Shown here piece by piece: positions 6,727 through 14,009 of a stretch of 21,635 bases of DNA. This DNA is from RBG-16-66-20 sp035308765 (GTDB lineage Bacteria > Pseudomonadota > Gammaproteobacteria > Burkholderiales > SG8-39): the NCBI GenBank assembly GCA_035308765.1, contig DATGGA010000020.1:1-21635 (forward strand), in the 5' to 3' direction. Under the pieces are notes generated by a model. That model saw nothing but the letters and a program-made list of their open reading frames with translations. It searched no databases and was not told the origin of the DNA. Both the position numbers and the translations under genes were made by a program. Each line of letters starts with the position of its first letter. The first letter of the stretch is position 1.

Positions 6727-6888
6727 ATGGCCAACCTGAACCCGCTCAAGTACTGCTTCCACGGGCAACACTCGCGGCCACGCGCCACCTTCCGCACCCT
6801 GCCCGGCGTGAAGAACAAGCGCGAGGTCTGCGCCGAGTGCTTCGAGAAAATCATGGCCGACCGCAAGCTGAAGAAGAAGCGGCTGTAG
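6727..6888 (+). CDS. Small basic Cys-containing protein, function unknown
   Basis: A 53-residue reading frame starts MANLNPLKYCFHGQHSRPRA and ends in a Lys/Arg tail (DRKLKKKRL). Cys10 with nearby His12 and His15, and a later CAEC pair (EVCAECFEK), form a possible one-metal zinc site. The start is supported by AGGGA six bases upstream. It diverges from the 3-hydroxyanthranilate dioxygenase (56-base gap) and ends three bases before the convergent EAL gene. The coherent composition, ribosome binding site and exact fit between neighbours argue that it is real. I do not recognise a characterised family. Confidence 0.65.
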   Translation: MANLNPLKYCFHGQHSRPRATFRTLPGVKNKREVCAECFEKIMADRKLKKKRL

Positions 6889-6891
6889 CCC

Positions 6892-7659
6892 CTACTTGCG
6901 GGCAACCAGTTCAATGGGGTGCGGCTGGCAGATGCCGAAGCCCTGCGCGTAGGCGACGCCCAGCGCCTTCAGCCGCACGAGGATGTCCTGGTCCTCGACC
7001 ATTTCCGCGACGAGTTTGTAGCCCATCGCTTCGCCGACCTTCTGGATCGCCAGCAGCTTGCGCTCGGCCGCCGGATCGGTAAGCAGCTTGCGCACGATCG
7101 ACCCGTCTACCTTCACAAAATCCACCTGCAGGGCCTTGAGCGCCGAAAACGACGCCGAGCGGCGCCCGAACCCGTCGAGCATCAGCCCGCAGCCGACCGC
7201 ACGGATGCCGCGCGCGAACCGCTCCGCGGCCGGGAGCCGCGCCAGGCTGTCGGCTTCGTCGATCTCGAACAGGAGCGCCGTGCCGGAAACGGCCGCCGTA
7301 ATGAGCTCCATGGCGACCGCCTTCGGCAATGCGTCGTCCGCGAGGGACTGGCTCGAAATGTTGATCGAGAAGCGCGCGATGCGCGAGCCGTCCGCTATGT
7401 GGCGCACCACGTGGCGCACCACCCAGCGGTCCAGTTCGGGCATCAACCCGTATTGCTCGAATACCGGCAGGAATTCTCCCGGCGGCATCAGCGCCTGTTC
7501 TTCCTGGCGCAGCCGCACCAGGACTTCCGCCATCGGGAATGCGGTTCCGCCGGTCAGCGCGGTGATCGGCTGGCAAAACAGCGCCAGCTCATCCTTTGCC
7601 AGCGCCTGCCGGAGGCGTTCGCTGGGCTCGCGCCAGCCCGCGAGCAGGGACTGGTTCAA
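6892..7659 (-). CDS. Stand-alone EAL domain protein, degenerate metal site
   Basis: The 255-residue protein is a single EAL domain, the fold that hydrolyses or senses cyclic di-GMP. Conserved positions include Glu45 (EVL in place of EAL), Asn100 ('NISSQSL'), Glu132 ('FEIDEAD'), Lys183 ('VKVDGS'), Glu219 ('VAEMVED') and Gln239 ('AQGFG'). The canonical DDFGTG motif reads DGFGRR (Asp162-Gly163), so the second metal-binding Asp is lost and the loop is altered. This predicts weak or no phosphodiesterase activity and perhaps a c-di-GMP-binding role. The start is TTG 7659, sharing TTGA with the stop of the upstream REC-PAS-GAF-GGDEF-EAL gene and preceded by AAAGGT. It is the last gene of the signalling operon. 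Confidence 0.88.
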   Translation of the reverse strand: MNQSLLAGWREPSERLRQALAKDELALFCQPITALTGGTAFPMAEVLVRLRQEEQALMPPGEFLPVFEQYGLMPELDRWVVRHVVRHIADGSRIARFSINISSQSLADDALPKAVAMELITAAVSGTALLFEIDEADSLARLPAAERFARGIRAVGCGLMLDGFGRRSASFSALKALQVDFVKVDGSIVRKLLTDPAAERKLLAIQKVGEAMGYKLVAEMVEDQDILVRLKALGVAYAQGFGICQPHPIELVARK

Positions 7660-10340
7660 GATATGACCTTTTGCCTCAGCCCCCTCGGCGTAGCGGTCTC
7701 CGCGCTGTCCTGGCCGGGACGCGACAGGAATTTCGCCTCGAATATCTCGGCTGGAACCGGCTTGCTGAACAGGTAGCCCTGCATTTCGTCGCAATGGAGC
7801 AGCCGCAGCAGGCGCGACTGCTCCTCGGTCTCGACCCCCTCGGCCACCACCTTGAGCTTGAATGAATGCGCCAGGCTGATGATGGTGGATACCAGCGCCA
7901 GCCCTTCGGGCCCGACGGTCATGTCGACCACGAACGAGCGGTCGATCTTCAGCGTGTCCACCGGCAACTTGGCAAGATGGCTCAGCGAGGAAAACCCGGT
8001 GCCGAAGTCGTCGATGGCGACGCTGACGCCCATGGCGCGGATCTGCCGCAGGCTGTCGATGCTGTGCTTCACGTCCTCCATGATCAGGCTTTCGGTGATC
8101 TCGAGTTCCAGTCCCTCCGCCGCATGGGCGTCGACGCCGATCACGCTCCGGATCTCCGAAACGAAGCGGCGATTGCGCAGCTGCAGCGGCGACACGTTCA
8201 CCGCGATGCGCACGGCAGCCAGCCCTGCGCGACGCCAGCGCAGATAGTCCTCGATGGCCCTTTTCAGCGCCCAGCGCCCGACTTCGTAGATCAGCCCGGT
8301 ATCTTCGAGGATCGGGATGAAGCGTCCGGGCGGCACCAGGCCGGTCTGCGGATCGTTCCACCGGATAAGCGCCTCGCCGCCGGTAAGCACGCCGCTCATC
8401 AGGTTCACTTTAGGCTGGTAATGGAGCACGAACTCTTCCTTGTCCAGCGCCCGGCGCAGCTGGTTCTCCAGCGTCAGCTTGCCGGCCACCGCGTCGGTCA
8501 TTTTCTGCTTGTAGAACAGGTAGCGGTCGCCGCGGGACTTGGCCTTCTTGAGGGCAGCTTCGGCGTTCTTCAGCAGCGCATCGGCATCAGCGGCGTCATC
8601 GGGGAATACCGCCACGCCGACCTTGGCGGCGATCCGGAACACGGCATCGTCGAGGTGGAAGGGATGCTCCAGAAAAACCGCCACGGTCTTCTCGATCAGG
8701 CGCGCAACGCTGCCGCCCGGCTTCACCTCCGGCAGGATGAGAGCGAAATGATCCGCGCCCAGCCGCGCGACCAGGCCGGCGTCCCCCGCGTTCTGCGTCA
8801 ACCACACCGCCACCTGCTTGAGCAGCGCGTCGCCCGCAGGCTGGCCGAGGCTGTCGTTGATGTTCTTGAACCGCTCCAGGTCCAGCAGAAATACCGCCAG
8901 CTTGTGGCCGCCGGTCGTGGCGCCGCGCATGTACTGCGCCAGCCGTTCGAGAAACAGGTGGCGGTTGGCGAGGCCGGTCAGCGAGTCATAGTAGGCAAGG
9001 TAGTCCAGCCTCTCCTGTTTCTCCATGTTGTCCAGCGCATAGCCGATGTCGCCGGCCAGTTCCTTCAGAAGCCTCATCTCTTCGTCGTCGAACATGCCCA
9101 TTTCCCGCGTCCGCAGGATGATGGCGCCGCTTACCCGTTTGCCGAAGGAGATCGGCAGCAGCGCGACTGCGAAGTTTCCTTCCGCCGTAAGCGCCGCCCT
9201 GTTCGGCATTCGCGTATCGCCTGCAACATCGTTGGAGACCAGGGGCAATCCGCCGCGCAAACCCAGCGCAAGCAGGTTCTGGCAGCCGCGGGGATCGCTG
9301 TTGTATTCCTCGACGATCTGCTGGAACAACCGCGTATGATCGTCCGACGTTGCGGCGATATGCGCCATGCCCTCCGGGTCCAGTTCGATCACGTGCGCAC
9401 GGACGAATCCTCCGTCGGTTGTCGCAATCCGGCAGGTTTCCTTGAAAAGATCGCTGCGATCGCGGATGCGCACGATCGCGTTGTTGATTCCGCTCAACAC
9501 GGCATAGACGCGATTCAGGCGGAAGATCTTCTCCTCCGCTGCTTTGCGCTCGGTGATGTCGCGCACGGTGCAAACGATGATCCATCCTCCTTCAGAATGC
9601 AGCGCACGCCGACGCGATTCGATCGGAATCTGCGAACCGTCCCTGCGGCGGTACTGGCCGTCGATTTTGCTGGCGCTGCTGTTGTTGTCCGCGATGATAG
9701 CGTCGTAATCACGCTCAAGGATCTCCCGGCTCGTGCCGAACAGGCTCATCGGCGTCATGCCGATCAGTTCGTCCCGCGAATAATTGACCAGGTCACAGAG
9801 CGTCTGATTGACGTCGATGTAGAGCATACTGGCCCGGTCGATGAGGACAATGCCGTCGCCCGATATCTCCATCGCCGCGCGGAAGCGCTGCAAGTCGGCA
9901 GTGCGCTCCTTCACCTGTTGCTCCAGGATCATGTTGTGGTTCTTCTGGAAATCGCTAAGCACCTTCAAGCGGAGCAGATTCCGCACCCTCAACCACAAAT
10001 CAACCCGATCGATGGGCTTCGTCAGGAACTCTTCCGCTCCTGCACCGAGACTGACCAGGCGGGCATCGCGGTCGTCATGCACCGTCACCACGATGATCGG
10101 GATATCGGAAGTGGCCGGATTGGCTTTGAGGATGCAGGCAAGCTGGTTTCCGTCCATGCCCGGCATCATGACGTCGAGCAGGATCAAATCCGGCGCATGC
10201 TGCGCGACCGAGGCTAGCGCCTCTTCGCCATTGGCCGCGCTGCGCGTGAGGTAGCCTTCGTGCCGCAGCAGCACTTCGAGCAGCCTGCGGTCCTGGATTT
10301 CGTCGTCGACGATCAGGATGGTGGCAGCGGGGCTGGTCAT
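7656..10340 (-). CDS. REC-PAS-GAF-GGDEF-EAL response regulator, c-di-GMP phosphodiesterase candidate
   Basis: The domains of this 894-residue protein run as follows: receiver (about 7-120, phospho-acceptor Asp56, Lys108), a linker coiled coil, PAS (about 150-265, ending 'VRDITERK'), GAF (about 280-440), GGDEF (about 445-610) and EAL (about 622-870). The GGDEF signature is GADHF (528-532) and lacks the RxxD inhibitory site, so cyclase activity is unlikely. The EAL domain keeps its key motifs: EAL at 656-658, 'NVSPLQL', 'LEITESL', 'IDDFGTG' with Asp777/778, 'LKIDRS', 'VAEGVET' and 'MQGYLFSKP'. It should cleave c-di-GMP, controlled by receiver phosphorylation and by the PAS and GAF inputs. There are no membrane segments. 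ATG 10340 overlaps the receiver-gene stop by four bases (ATGA). Confidence 0.93.
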   Translation of the reverse strand: MTSPAATILIVDDEIQDRRLLEVLLRHEGYLTRSAANGEEALASVAQHAPDLILLDVMMPGMDGNQLACILKANPATSDIPIIVVTVHDDRDARLVSLGAGAEEFLTKPIDRVDLWLRVRNLLRLKVLSDFQKNHNMILEQQVKERTADLQRFRAAMEISGDGIVLIDRASMLYIDVNQTLCDLVNYSRDELIGMTPMSLFGTSREILERDYDAIIADNNSSASKIDGQYRRRDGSQIPIESRRRALHSEGGWIIVCTVRDITERKAAEEKIFRLNRVYAVLSGINNAIVRIRDRSDLFKETCRIATTDGGFVRAHVIELDPEGMAHIAATSDDHTRLFQQIVEEYNSDPRGCQNLLALGLRGGLPLVSNDVAGDTRMPNRAALTAEGNFAVALLPISFGKRVSGAIILRTREMGMFDDEEMRLLKELAGDIGYALDNMEKQERLDYLAYYDSLTGLANRHLFLERLAQYMRGATTGGHKLAVFLLDLERFKNINDSLGQPAGDALLKQVAVWLTQNAGDAGLVARLGADHFALILPEVKPGGSVARLIEKTVAVFLEHPFHLDDAVFRIAAKVGVAVFPDDAADADALLKNAEAALKKAKSRGDRYLFYKQKMTDAVAGKLTLENQLRRALDKEEFVLHYQPKVNLMSGVLTGGEALIRWNDPQTGLVPPGRFIPILEDTGLIYEVGRWALKRAIEDYLRWRRAGLAAVRIAVNVSPLQLRNRRFVSEIRSVIGVDAHAAEGLELEITESLIMEDVKHSIDSLRQIRAMGVSVAIDDFGTGFSSLSHLAKLPVDTLKIDRSFVVDMTVGPEGLALVSTIISLAHSFKLKVVAEGVETEEQSRLLRLLHCDEMQGYLFSKPVPAEIFEAKFLSRPGQDSAETATPRGLRQKVIS

Positions 10341-10720
10341 GGCGCTTGCTGCCGCCCTTCAGCCATGAGTGCTTCGATCGCCGCATACAATTCCTGATAG
10401 CGCAGCGGTTTGGCGATATACGCGTCGCAACCGGCTGCTTTGGTCTTTTCCTGATCCTCTTTCATCGCCAGCGCGGTCAGAGCGATGACGGGAATTGCGG
10501 CGGTGGCCGGATCCCGTTTCAGCAGGGTCGTCGCCGCCAAGCCGTCCATACCGGGCAGCTGGATGTCCATCAGGATCAGATCGGGCTTTTCGGAGCGGGC
10601 CAGGGTCAAGCCGGTTTCGGCATCGACAGCCCCAAGCACCGTATAGCCGGCGTTGCGCAGCAGAAGAGAGGCCAGTTTCATGTTTGCCGGATTGTCTTCG
10701 ATGACTAATACTCTGGCCAT
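10337..10720 (-). CDS. Single-domain response regulator (DivK/CheY-like receiver)
   Basis: The 127-residue protein is one receiver domain with no output domain. It has the acidic pocket Glu8/Asp9, phospho-acceptor Asp52 in 'LILMDIQLPGMDG', Thr82 and Lys104 in 'AKPL'. Such proteins act as phosphate shuttles or as allosteric partners. Its position between the hybrid kinase and the c-di-GMP protein suggests it passes phosphate from the former to a downstream partner, which is inference. The start ATG 10720 is preceded by GAGGG at suitable spacing. It overlaps the next gene by ATGA. Confidence 0.92.
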   Translation of the reverse strand: MARVLVIEDNPANMKLASLLLRNAGYTVLGAVDAETGLTLARSEKPDLILMDIQLPGMDGLAATTLLKRDPATAAIPVIALTALAMKEDQEKTKAAGCDAYIAKPLRYQELYAAIEALMAEGRQQAP

Positions 10721-10785
10721 CCGCTGCCCTCTTCAAATTGGCATCGACGCGCGCCTTGCCCCCGGAGACAAAAATGGCGGCAACG

Positions 10786-12909
10786 TCAAGGCGATGGCGC
10801 GTATGCCGTGCCCGGATGCAGACCCAGATTGGCGAGGGCGGCTTTCAGTTCGGCGCGGCCGAATGGCTTTTCGAGCACGGCCGCAGCGCCGCGGTTAAGC
10901 GCCAGATTGCTTACGGGCAGGCCGGAAATGATCACCACCGGCACCTCTGCCAGAGCGCTGCTTTCGCGTATTTTCTGCAGAAATGCCCAGCCATTGATGC
11001 CTGGCAACTGAAGATCCAGCGTAATCAAGCTGAGGGTTTGCCGGGGTGCCATCAGCAGAGCGGCCTCGGCGCTCGCGGCGCGCAGGACGGTGAAGCCCTC
11101 GGCTTCGAGCAGCAGGCGAACCAGGTCAGCCGCAAGATCATTGTCCTCGACCACCAGCGCAATGCGTTCCTTGGGCTGAGGCGCAGTCGCGGTCGCAGCG
11201 ATGCCGTCGCGGGACGCGGCGGGAGCGGCCTGCGCCGGCGTGCGCATCGGCAGCCAGGCAGCGAAGCGCGCGCCCTCGCCCTCCGCGCTGGCTACTGCCA
11301 CGGTGCCTCCATGGAGTTCGGCCAGAAGTTTGACCATCGCCAGGCCGAGACCGGTGCCCTCGAACTTGCGCGCAAGACTGCTGTCGATTTGACTGAAGGC
11401 CTGGAACAGCTTCGCCATGTCTTCCCTGGAAATGCCGATGCCGCTGTCGCTGACGCATATTTCGAGGAATTCCTCATACCCGCTGTCGGCCAGGGGAAAG
11501 CTGTGCACCGGCCAGGCGCCGGACAATTTGCAAACGGCGCTGCGCGGGACGCGGCGGGCGGTCAAGGTTACGCATCCGCCGCTGGCGCTGAATTTGACGG
11601 CATTCGACAGCAGGTTGTAGACGATTTGCTTGGTTTTGCGCATGTCCAACTGAAGCAGGCCCAGCTCTTCGCCTATTTCGAGTTCGAGCCGGATGCCCTG
11701 CGCGGCCGCTTTTTCCTTGACGATCGACAGGCTGTTCGACAGCAGGCTGTTCAGGTCGACGGTCTCCAGCTCGAGGGTCATCATGCCCGCTTCGACTTTC
11801 GACAGATCCAGAATGTCATTGATCAGGGAAAGCAGGTGCTGCCCGCTGGTAAAAATATCGCCGATGTGTTCGCTCTGGGTATCGGTCATCCGGCCCACCA
11901 GGCCGTCCTTGAGTGCCTCGGAAAAGCCGATGATGGCGTTCAGGGGCGTGCGCAATTCGTGCGACATGGTGGCCAGGAACTCCGATTTCATGCGGCTGGC
12001 ACGCTCCAGTTCGACGTTCTTTTCCTGCAAGGCGCGTTCGAAGCGCTTGAGCTCGGTCACGTCTCGCGCCGCCGCGACCACACCTTGCAGCTTGCGGTCG
12101 CGGTTGTGGAAGGTCGCGGCGTTGTAGGACACGACAGTTTCTTCGCCGTTCTGGGCCCGCACGGTCAGTTCGTAGTTGCTGACCTTGTTCTCGGTGAGAA
12201 CACGCTTGATCGCGGCGTCGGCCCGAACCGGATCGGTAAAGAAATTCTTGCACGGCGCACCGATCAGTTCGTCGCGCGTGCGCCCCGTGAGCGACATCAT
12301 CTGCTGGTTCACGTCCGATATGATGCCCTGCGGGTCGGTCGTCATGAGGGCGTCGATGTTCGATTCGATCAGGGAGCGGGTATAGAACTGCTGATCGCGC
12401 AGCCGCTGATCGAGCACTGCCTGGGCCGCCTCGACTTCCTTGCGGGCTGTATTGTCGGTGCCGATCAACAGGTAGCCGATGATGTTTTCCTGCGCGTCAC
12501 GCAGTGCAGTGACGGATACCACCGCCGGGAACCTGCTCCCGTCCTTGCGAAAATAGGTCAGCTCGTAGATGTCCTCGATGCCGCGGGAAGCCTTGAATAC
12601 CAGGGCCTCAAAGCCCGGCGTGATCATGGTTCCGAGTTCGAGGCTCAGCGCCTTGGCGCGCGCGATCACTTCCTGCGGATCGGAAATGTCGGCCGGCGTG
12701 ATCTTGTTGACGACGTCGGCCGCTGCATAGCCCAGCATGCGCTCGGCGCCGACGTTGAAAATCTGAATGACGCCCTTCTCGTCCGTGGCGATGCTCGAGA
12801 AATAGGCGCTATTGAAGATGGCGTCCTGCAGGGCGCCGGTCTTGAGCAGCGTTATGTGGCGCCCGGATTCCATGGCGCCGTCGTCGAATCTCGAGATGCT
12901 CGCAGACAC
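10786..12909 (-). CDS. Soluble hybrid histidine kinase, PAS-PAS-HisKA-HATPase-REC
   Basis: The 707-residue kinase has two PAS domains (about 25-155 and 175-290), a short coiled coil, and a HisKA domain with His317 in 'FLATMSHELRTPLNAIIGFS'. A HATPase domain follows, with N box 'NLLSNAVKFS' (432-441), G1 'DSGIGIS' (488-494) and G2 'GTGLGLAM' (518-525). A C-terminal receiver carries Asp632 in 'LDLQLPG'. No signal peptide or membrane helix is seen, so it senses a cytoplasmic signal through the PAS domains, with cofactor unknown. It starts at GTG 12909 behind a full AGGAGGTGA and leads a four-gene operon. A 65-base gap separates it from the stand-alone receiver gene. A histidine phosphotransfer protein, which hybrid kinases usually need, is not encoded here. 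Confidence 0.94.
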   Translation of the reverse strand: MSASISRFDDGAMESGRHITLLKTGALQDAIFNSAYFSSIATDEKGVIQIFNVGAERMLGYAAADVVNKITPADISDPQEVIARAKALSLELGTMITPGFEALVFKASRGIEDIYELTYFRKDGSRFPAVVSVTALRDAQENIIGYLLIGTDNTARKEVEAAQAVLDQRLRDQQFYTRSLIESNIDALMTTDPQGIISDVNQQMMSLTGRTRDELIGAPCKNFFTDPVRADAAIKRVLTENKVSNYELTVRAQNGEETVVSYNAATFHNRDRKLQGVVAAARDVTELKRFERALQEKNVELERASRMKSEFLATMSHELRTPLNAIIGFSEALKDGLVGRMTDTQSEHIGDIFTSGQHLLSLINDILDLSKVEAGMMTLELETVDLNSLLSNSLSIVKEKAAAQGIRLELEIGEELGLLQLDMRKTKQIVYNLLSNAVKFSASGGCVTLTARRVPRSAVCKLSGAWPVHSFPLADSGYEEFLEICVSDSGIGISREDMAKLFQAFSQIDSSLARKFEGTGLGLAMVKLLAELHGGTVAVASAEGEGARFAAWLPMRTPAQAAPAASRDGIAATATAPQPKERIALVVEDNDLAADLVRLLLEAEGFTVLRAASAEAALLMAPRQTLSLITLDLQLPGINGWAFLQKIRESSALAEVPVVIISGLPVSNLALNRGAAAVLEKPFGRAELKAALANLGLHPGTAYAPSP

Positions 12910-12912
12910 GTG

Positions 12913-12921
12913 TCACCTCCT
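12913..12921 (-). promoter_or_regulatory. Unusually complete Shine-Dalgarno site of the hybrid kinase
   Basis: The minus strand reads AGGAGGTGA, complementary to the full anti-Shine-Dalgarno tail of 16S rRNA. AGGAGG ends six bases before the GTG start at 12909. This decides the GTG start and predicts efficient translation of the first operon gene. Most other genes in the window have weak or partial sites. Confidence 0.8.
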
Positions 12922-13036
12922 GCCAAAACGCGGAAAGGTCTTGGAGGCAGATCACGCGGCGCTTACCGCGGGAAGAGCGCAGAAAAACCGGTTCGGTCAG
13001 GGAAATGGCGATACTCCCCCTGATCCCGGCACTGTC

Positions 13037-13071
13037 CGCCTTATCGCCGCAACGGTATGTGCGGTAAGGCG
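13037..13071. other. Hairpin between the tRNA cluster and the kinase operon
   Basis: The arms cgccttatcgc (13037-13047) and gcggtaaggcg (13061-13071) form an 11-bp stem with one G-U pair and a 13-base loop. It lies about 20 bases past the 3' end of tRNA-Leu. No T-rich tract follows on the minus strand, so a simple intrinsic terminator is not supported. It may be a processing or 3'-end stability element, or a REP-like palindrome. Confidence 0.5.
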
Positions 13072-13091
13072 CTTATGTCATCGCCGCGTCG

Positions 13092-13178
13092 TGGTGCCCG
13101 GGGCCGGAATCGAACCAGCATGGCCTTGCGGCCGAGGGATTTTAAGTCCCTTGCGTCTACCAGTTTCGCCACCCGGGC
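13092..13178 (-). tRNA. tRNA-Leu (anticodon TAA)
   Basis: The minus strand folds as a class II tRNA. The acceptor arms are GCCCGGG and CCCGGGC with an encoded ACCA end, the anticodon loop is CTTAAAA on an AGGGA/TCCCT stem, the long variable arm runs CGGCCGCAAGGCC, and the T arm contains GGTTCGATTCC. The length is 87 bases including CCA. It is third in the order pgsA-Gly-Cys-Leu, the same order as glyW-cysT-leuZ after pgsA in Escherichia coli. Confidence 0.97.
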
Positions 13179-13192
13179 GATTGAAAGCATGT

Positions 13193-13266
13193 TGGAGGCG
13201 GGGGTCGGAATCGAACCGGCGTCCACGGCTTTGCAGGCCGCTGCATGACCACTCTGCCACCCCGCC
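13193..13266 (-). tRNA. tRNA-Cys (anticodon GCA)
   Basis: The minus strand has acceptor arms GGCGGGG and CCCCGCC with an encoded TCCA end. The anticodon loop CTGCAAA sits on a GCGGC/GCCGT stem, and the T loop is TTCGATT. The length is 74 bases. It lies 14 bases upstream of tRNA-Leu, so the two are probably processed from one transcript. Confidence 0.97.
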
Positions 13267-13295
13267 GGGGGTCGGCTACGTAGGATAAGTACTTG

Positions 13296-13317
13296 GGGAA
13301 GGCCGGACGGCCTTCCC
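13296..13317. other. Perfect hairpin between tRNA-Gly and tRNA-Cys
   Basis: The arms gggaaggcc (13296-13304) and ggccttccc (13309-13317) form a 9-bp perfect stem with a GGAC loop. It occupies most of the 61-base gap between the two tRNAs. The minus strand continues CAAGTACTT, without a T run, so termination is doubtful. A processing signal or partial terminator is possible. Confidence 0.55.
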
Positions 13318-13327
13318 TAGGTTAATT

Positions 13328-13403
13328 TGGAGCGGGAGACGAGTCTCGAACTCGCGACCTTAACCTTGGCAAGGTTACGCTCTACCAACTGAGCTACTCC
13401 CGC
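13328..13403 (-). tRNA. tRNA-Gly (anticodon GCC)
   Basis: The minus strand has acceptor arms GCGGGAG and CTCCCGC with an encoded TCCA end. The D arm is GCTCAGTTGGTAGAGC, the anticodon loop TTGCCAA sits on a TAACC/GGTTA stem, and the T loop is TTCGAGA. The length is 76 bases. It begins 39 bases after the pgsA stop and may be transcribed from the uvrC-pgsA operon. Confidence 0.97.
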
Positions 13404-13442
13404 GGAAAACGGACGCGCATTGTACCGCATACCGTAAATACA

Positions 13443-14009
13443 TCAACTCCGCGCCAGAGGCAGTGCGCGGCGCATGTAGTAAAGCATCGATATCACCGTC
13501 AGCACCGCCGCGACATAGATCAGCGCCGTGCCGAGCGCGTAGCAGTCGATGACGCCGAACAGGCGGTCCTCGAACAGCAGCAGCGGGATCGCCACCATCT
13601 GCAGCACCGTCTTCAGCTTGCCGATAAAGGCGACGGCGACGCTTTTCGCGCGCCCGAGATGCGCCATCCATTCGCGCAGCGCGGAGATCGCGATTTCGCG
13701 GCCGATGATGATCAGCCCGACCACCATGTCCACCCTGCCGAGTTTCAGCAGGACGACGAGCGCGCCCACCACCACAAGCTTGTCCGCCACTGGATCGAGG
13801 AAGGCGCCGAAAGCCGACATCTGGTTGAGCTTGCGGGCAAGATAGCCGTCCAGCCAGTCCGTGATCGCCGCGACGATGAACACCGCGGTGGCGGCGATGT
13901 TCCTGCCCTGGTCGGTGAACCAGACGTCGGGCAGGTAGAAAATCCCCACGATCAGCGGGATCAGCAGGATCCGCAGCAGCGTGATGAGATTGGGAAGATT
14001 AAGCGGCAT
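13443..14009 (-). CDS. pgsA: CDP-diacylglycerol--glycerol-3-phosphate 3-phosphatidyltransferase
   Basis: PgsA makes phosphatidylglycerol phosphate, the committed step to phosphatidylglycerol and cardiolipin, in the inner membrane. The 188-residue protein has several hydrophobic segments and the full CDP-alcohol phosphotransferase signature: Asp51, Asp54-Gly55, Ala58-Arg59, Gly68, Asp72 and Asp76 ('DWLDGYLAR' then 'GAFLDPVAD'). The start ATG 14009 gives MPLNLPNLITLLR, the usual N-terminus. It lies inside the end of uvrC with an 11-base overlap and no clear ribosome binding site, so translation is probably coupled. Confidence 0.96.
   Translation of the reverse strand: MPLNLPNLITLLRILLIPLIVGIFYLPDVWFTDQGRNIAATAVFIVAAITDWLDGYLARKLNQMSAFGAFLDPVADKLVVVGALVVLLKLGRVDMVVGLIIIGREIAISALREWMAHLGRAKSVAVAFIGKLKTVLQMVAIPLLLFEDRLFGVIDCYALGTALIYVAAVLTVISMLYYMRRALPLARS

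Noticed and set aside
7866..10217. Long open frame on the plus strand opposite the REC-PAS-GAF-GGDEF-EAL gene
   Set aside because: It is antisense to a gene with clear domain motifs; its own translation is rich in Arg, His and Gln with no recognisable motif, as expected from a GC-rich shadow frame.
10738..13023. Long open frame on the plus strand opposite the hybrid kinase
   Set aside because: The kinase on the minus strand has every expected catalytic box; the plus-strand product has no domain signature and runs through intergenic sequence.
13057..13288. Short open frames across the tRNA-Leu and tRNA-Cys region on both strands
   Set aside because: They read through well-folded tRNA genes and have no ribosome binding site or conserved-looking product.
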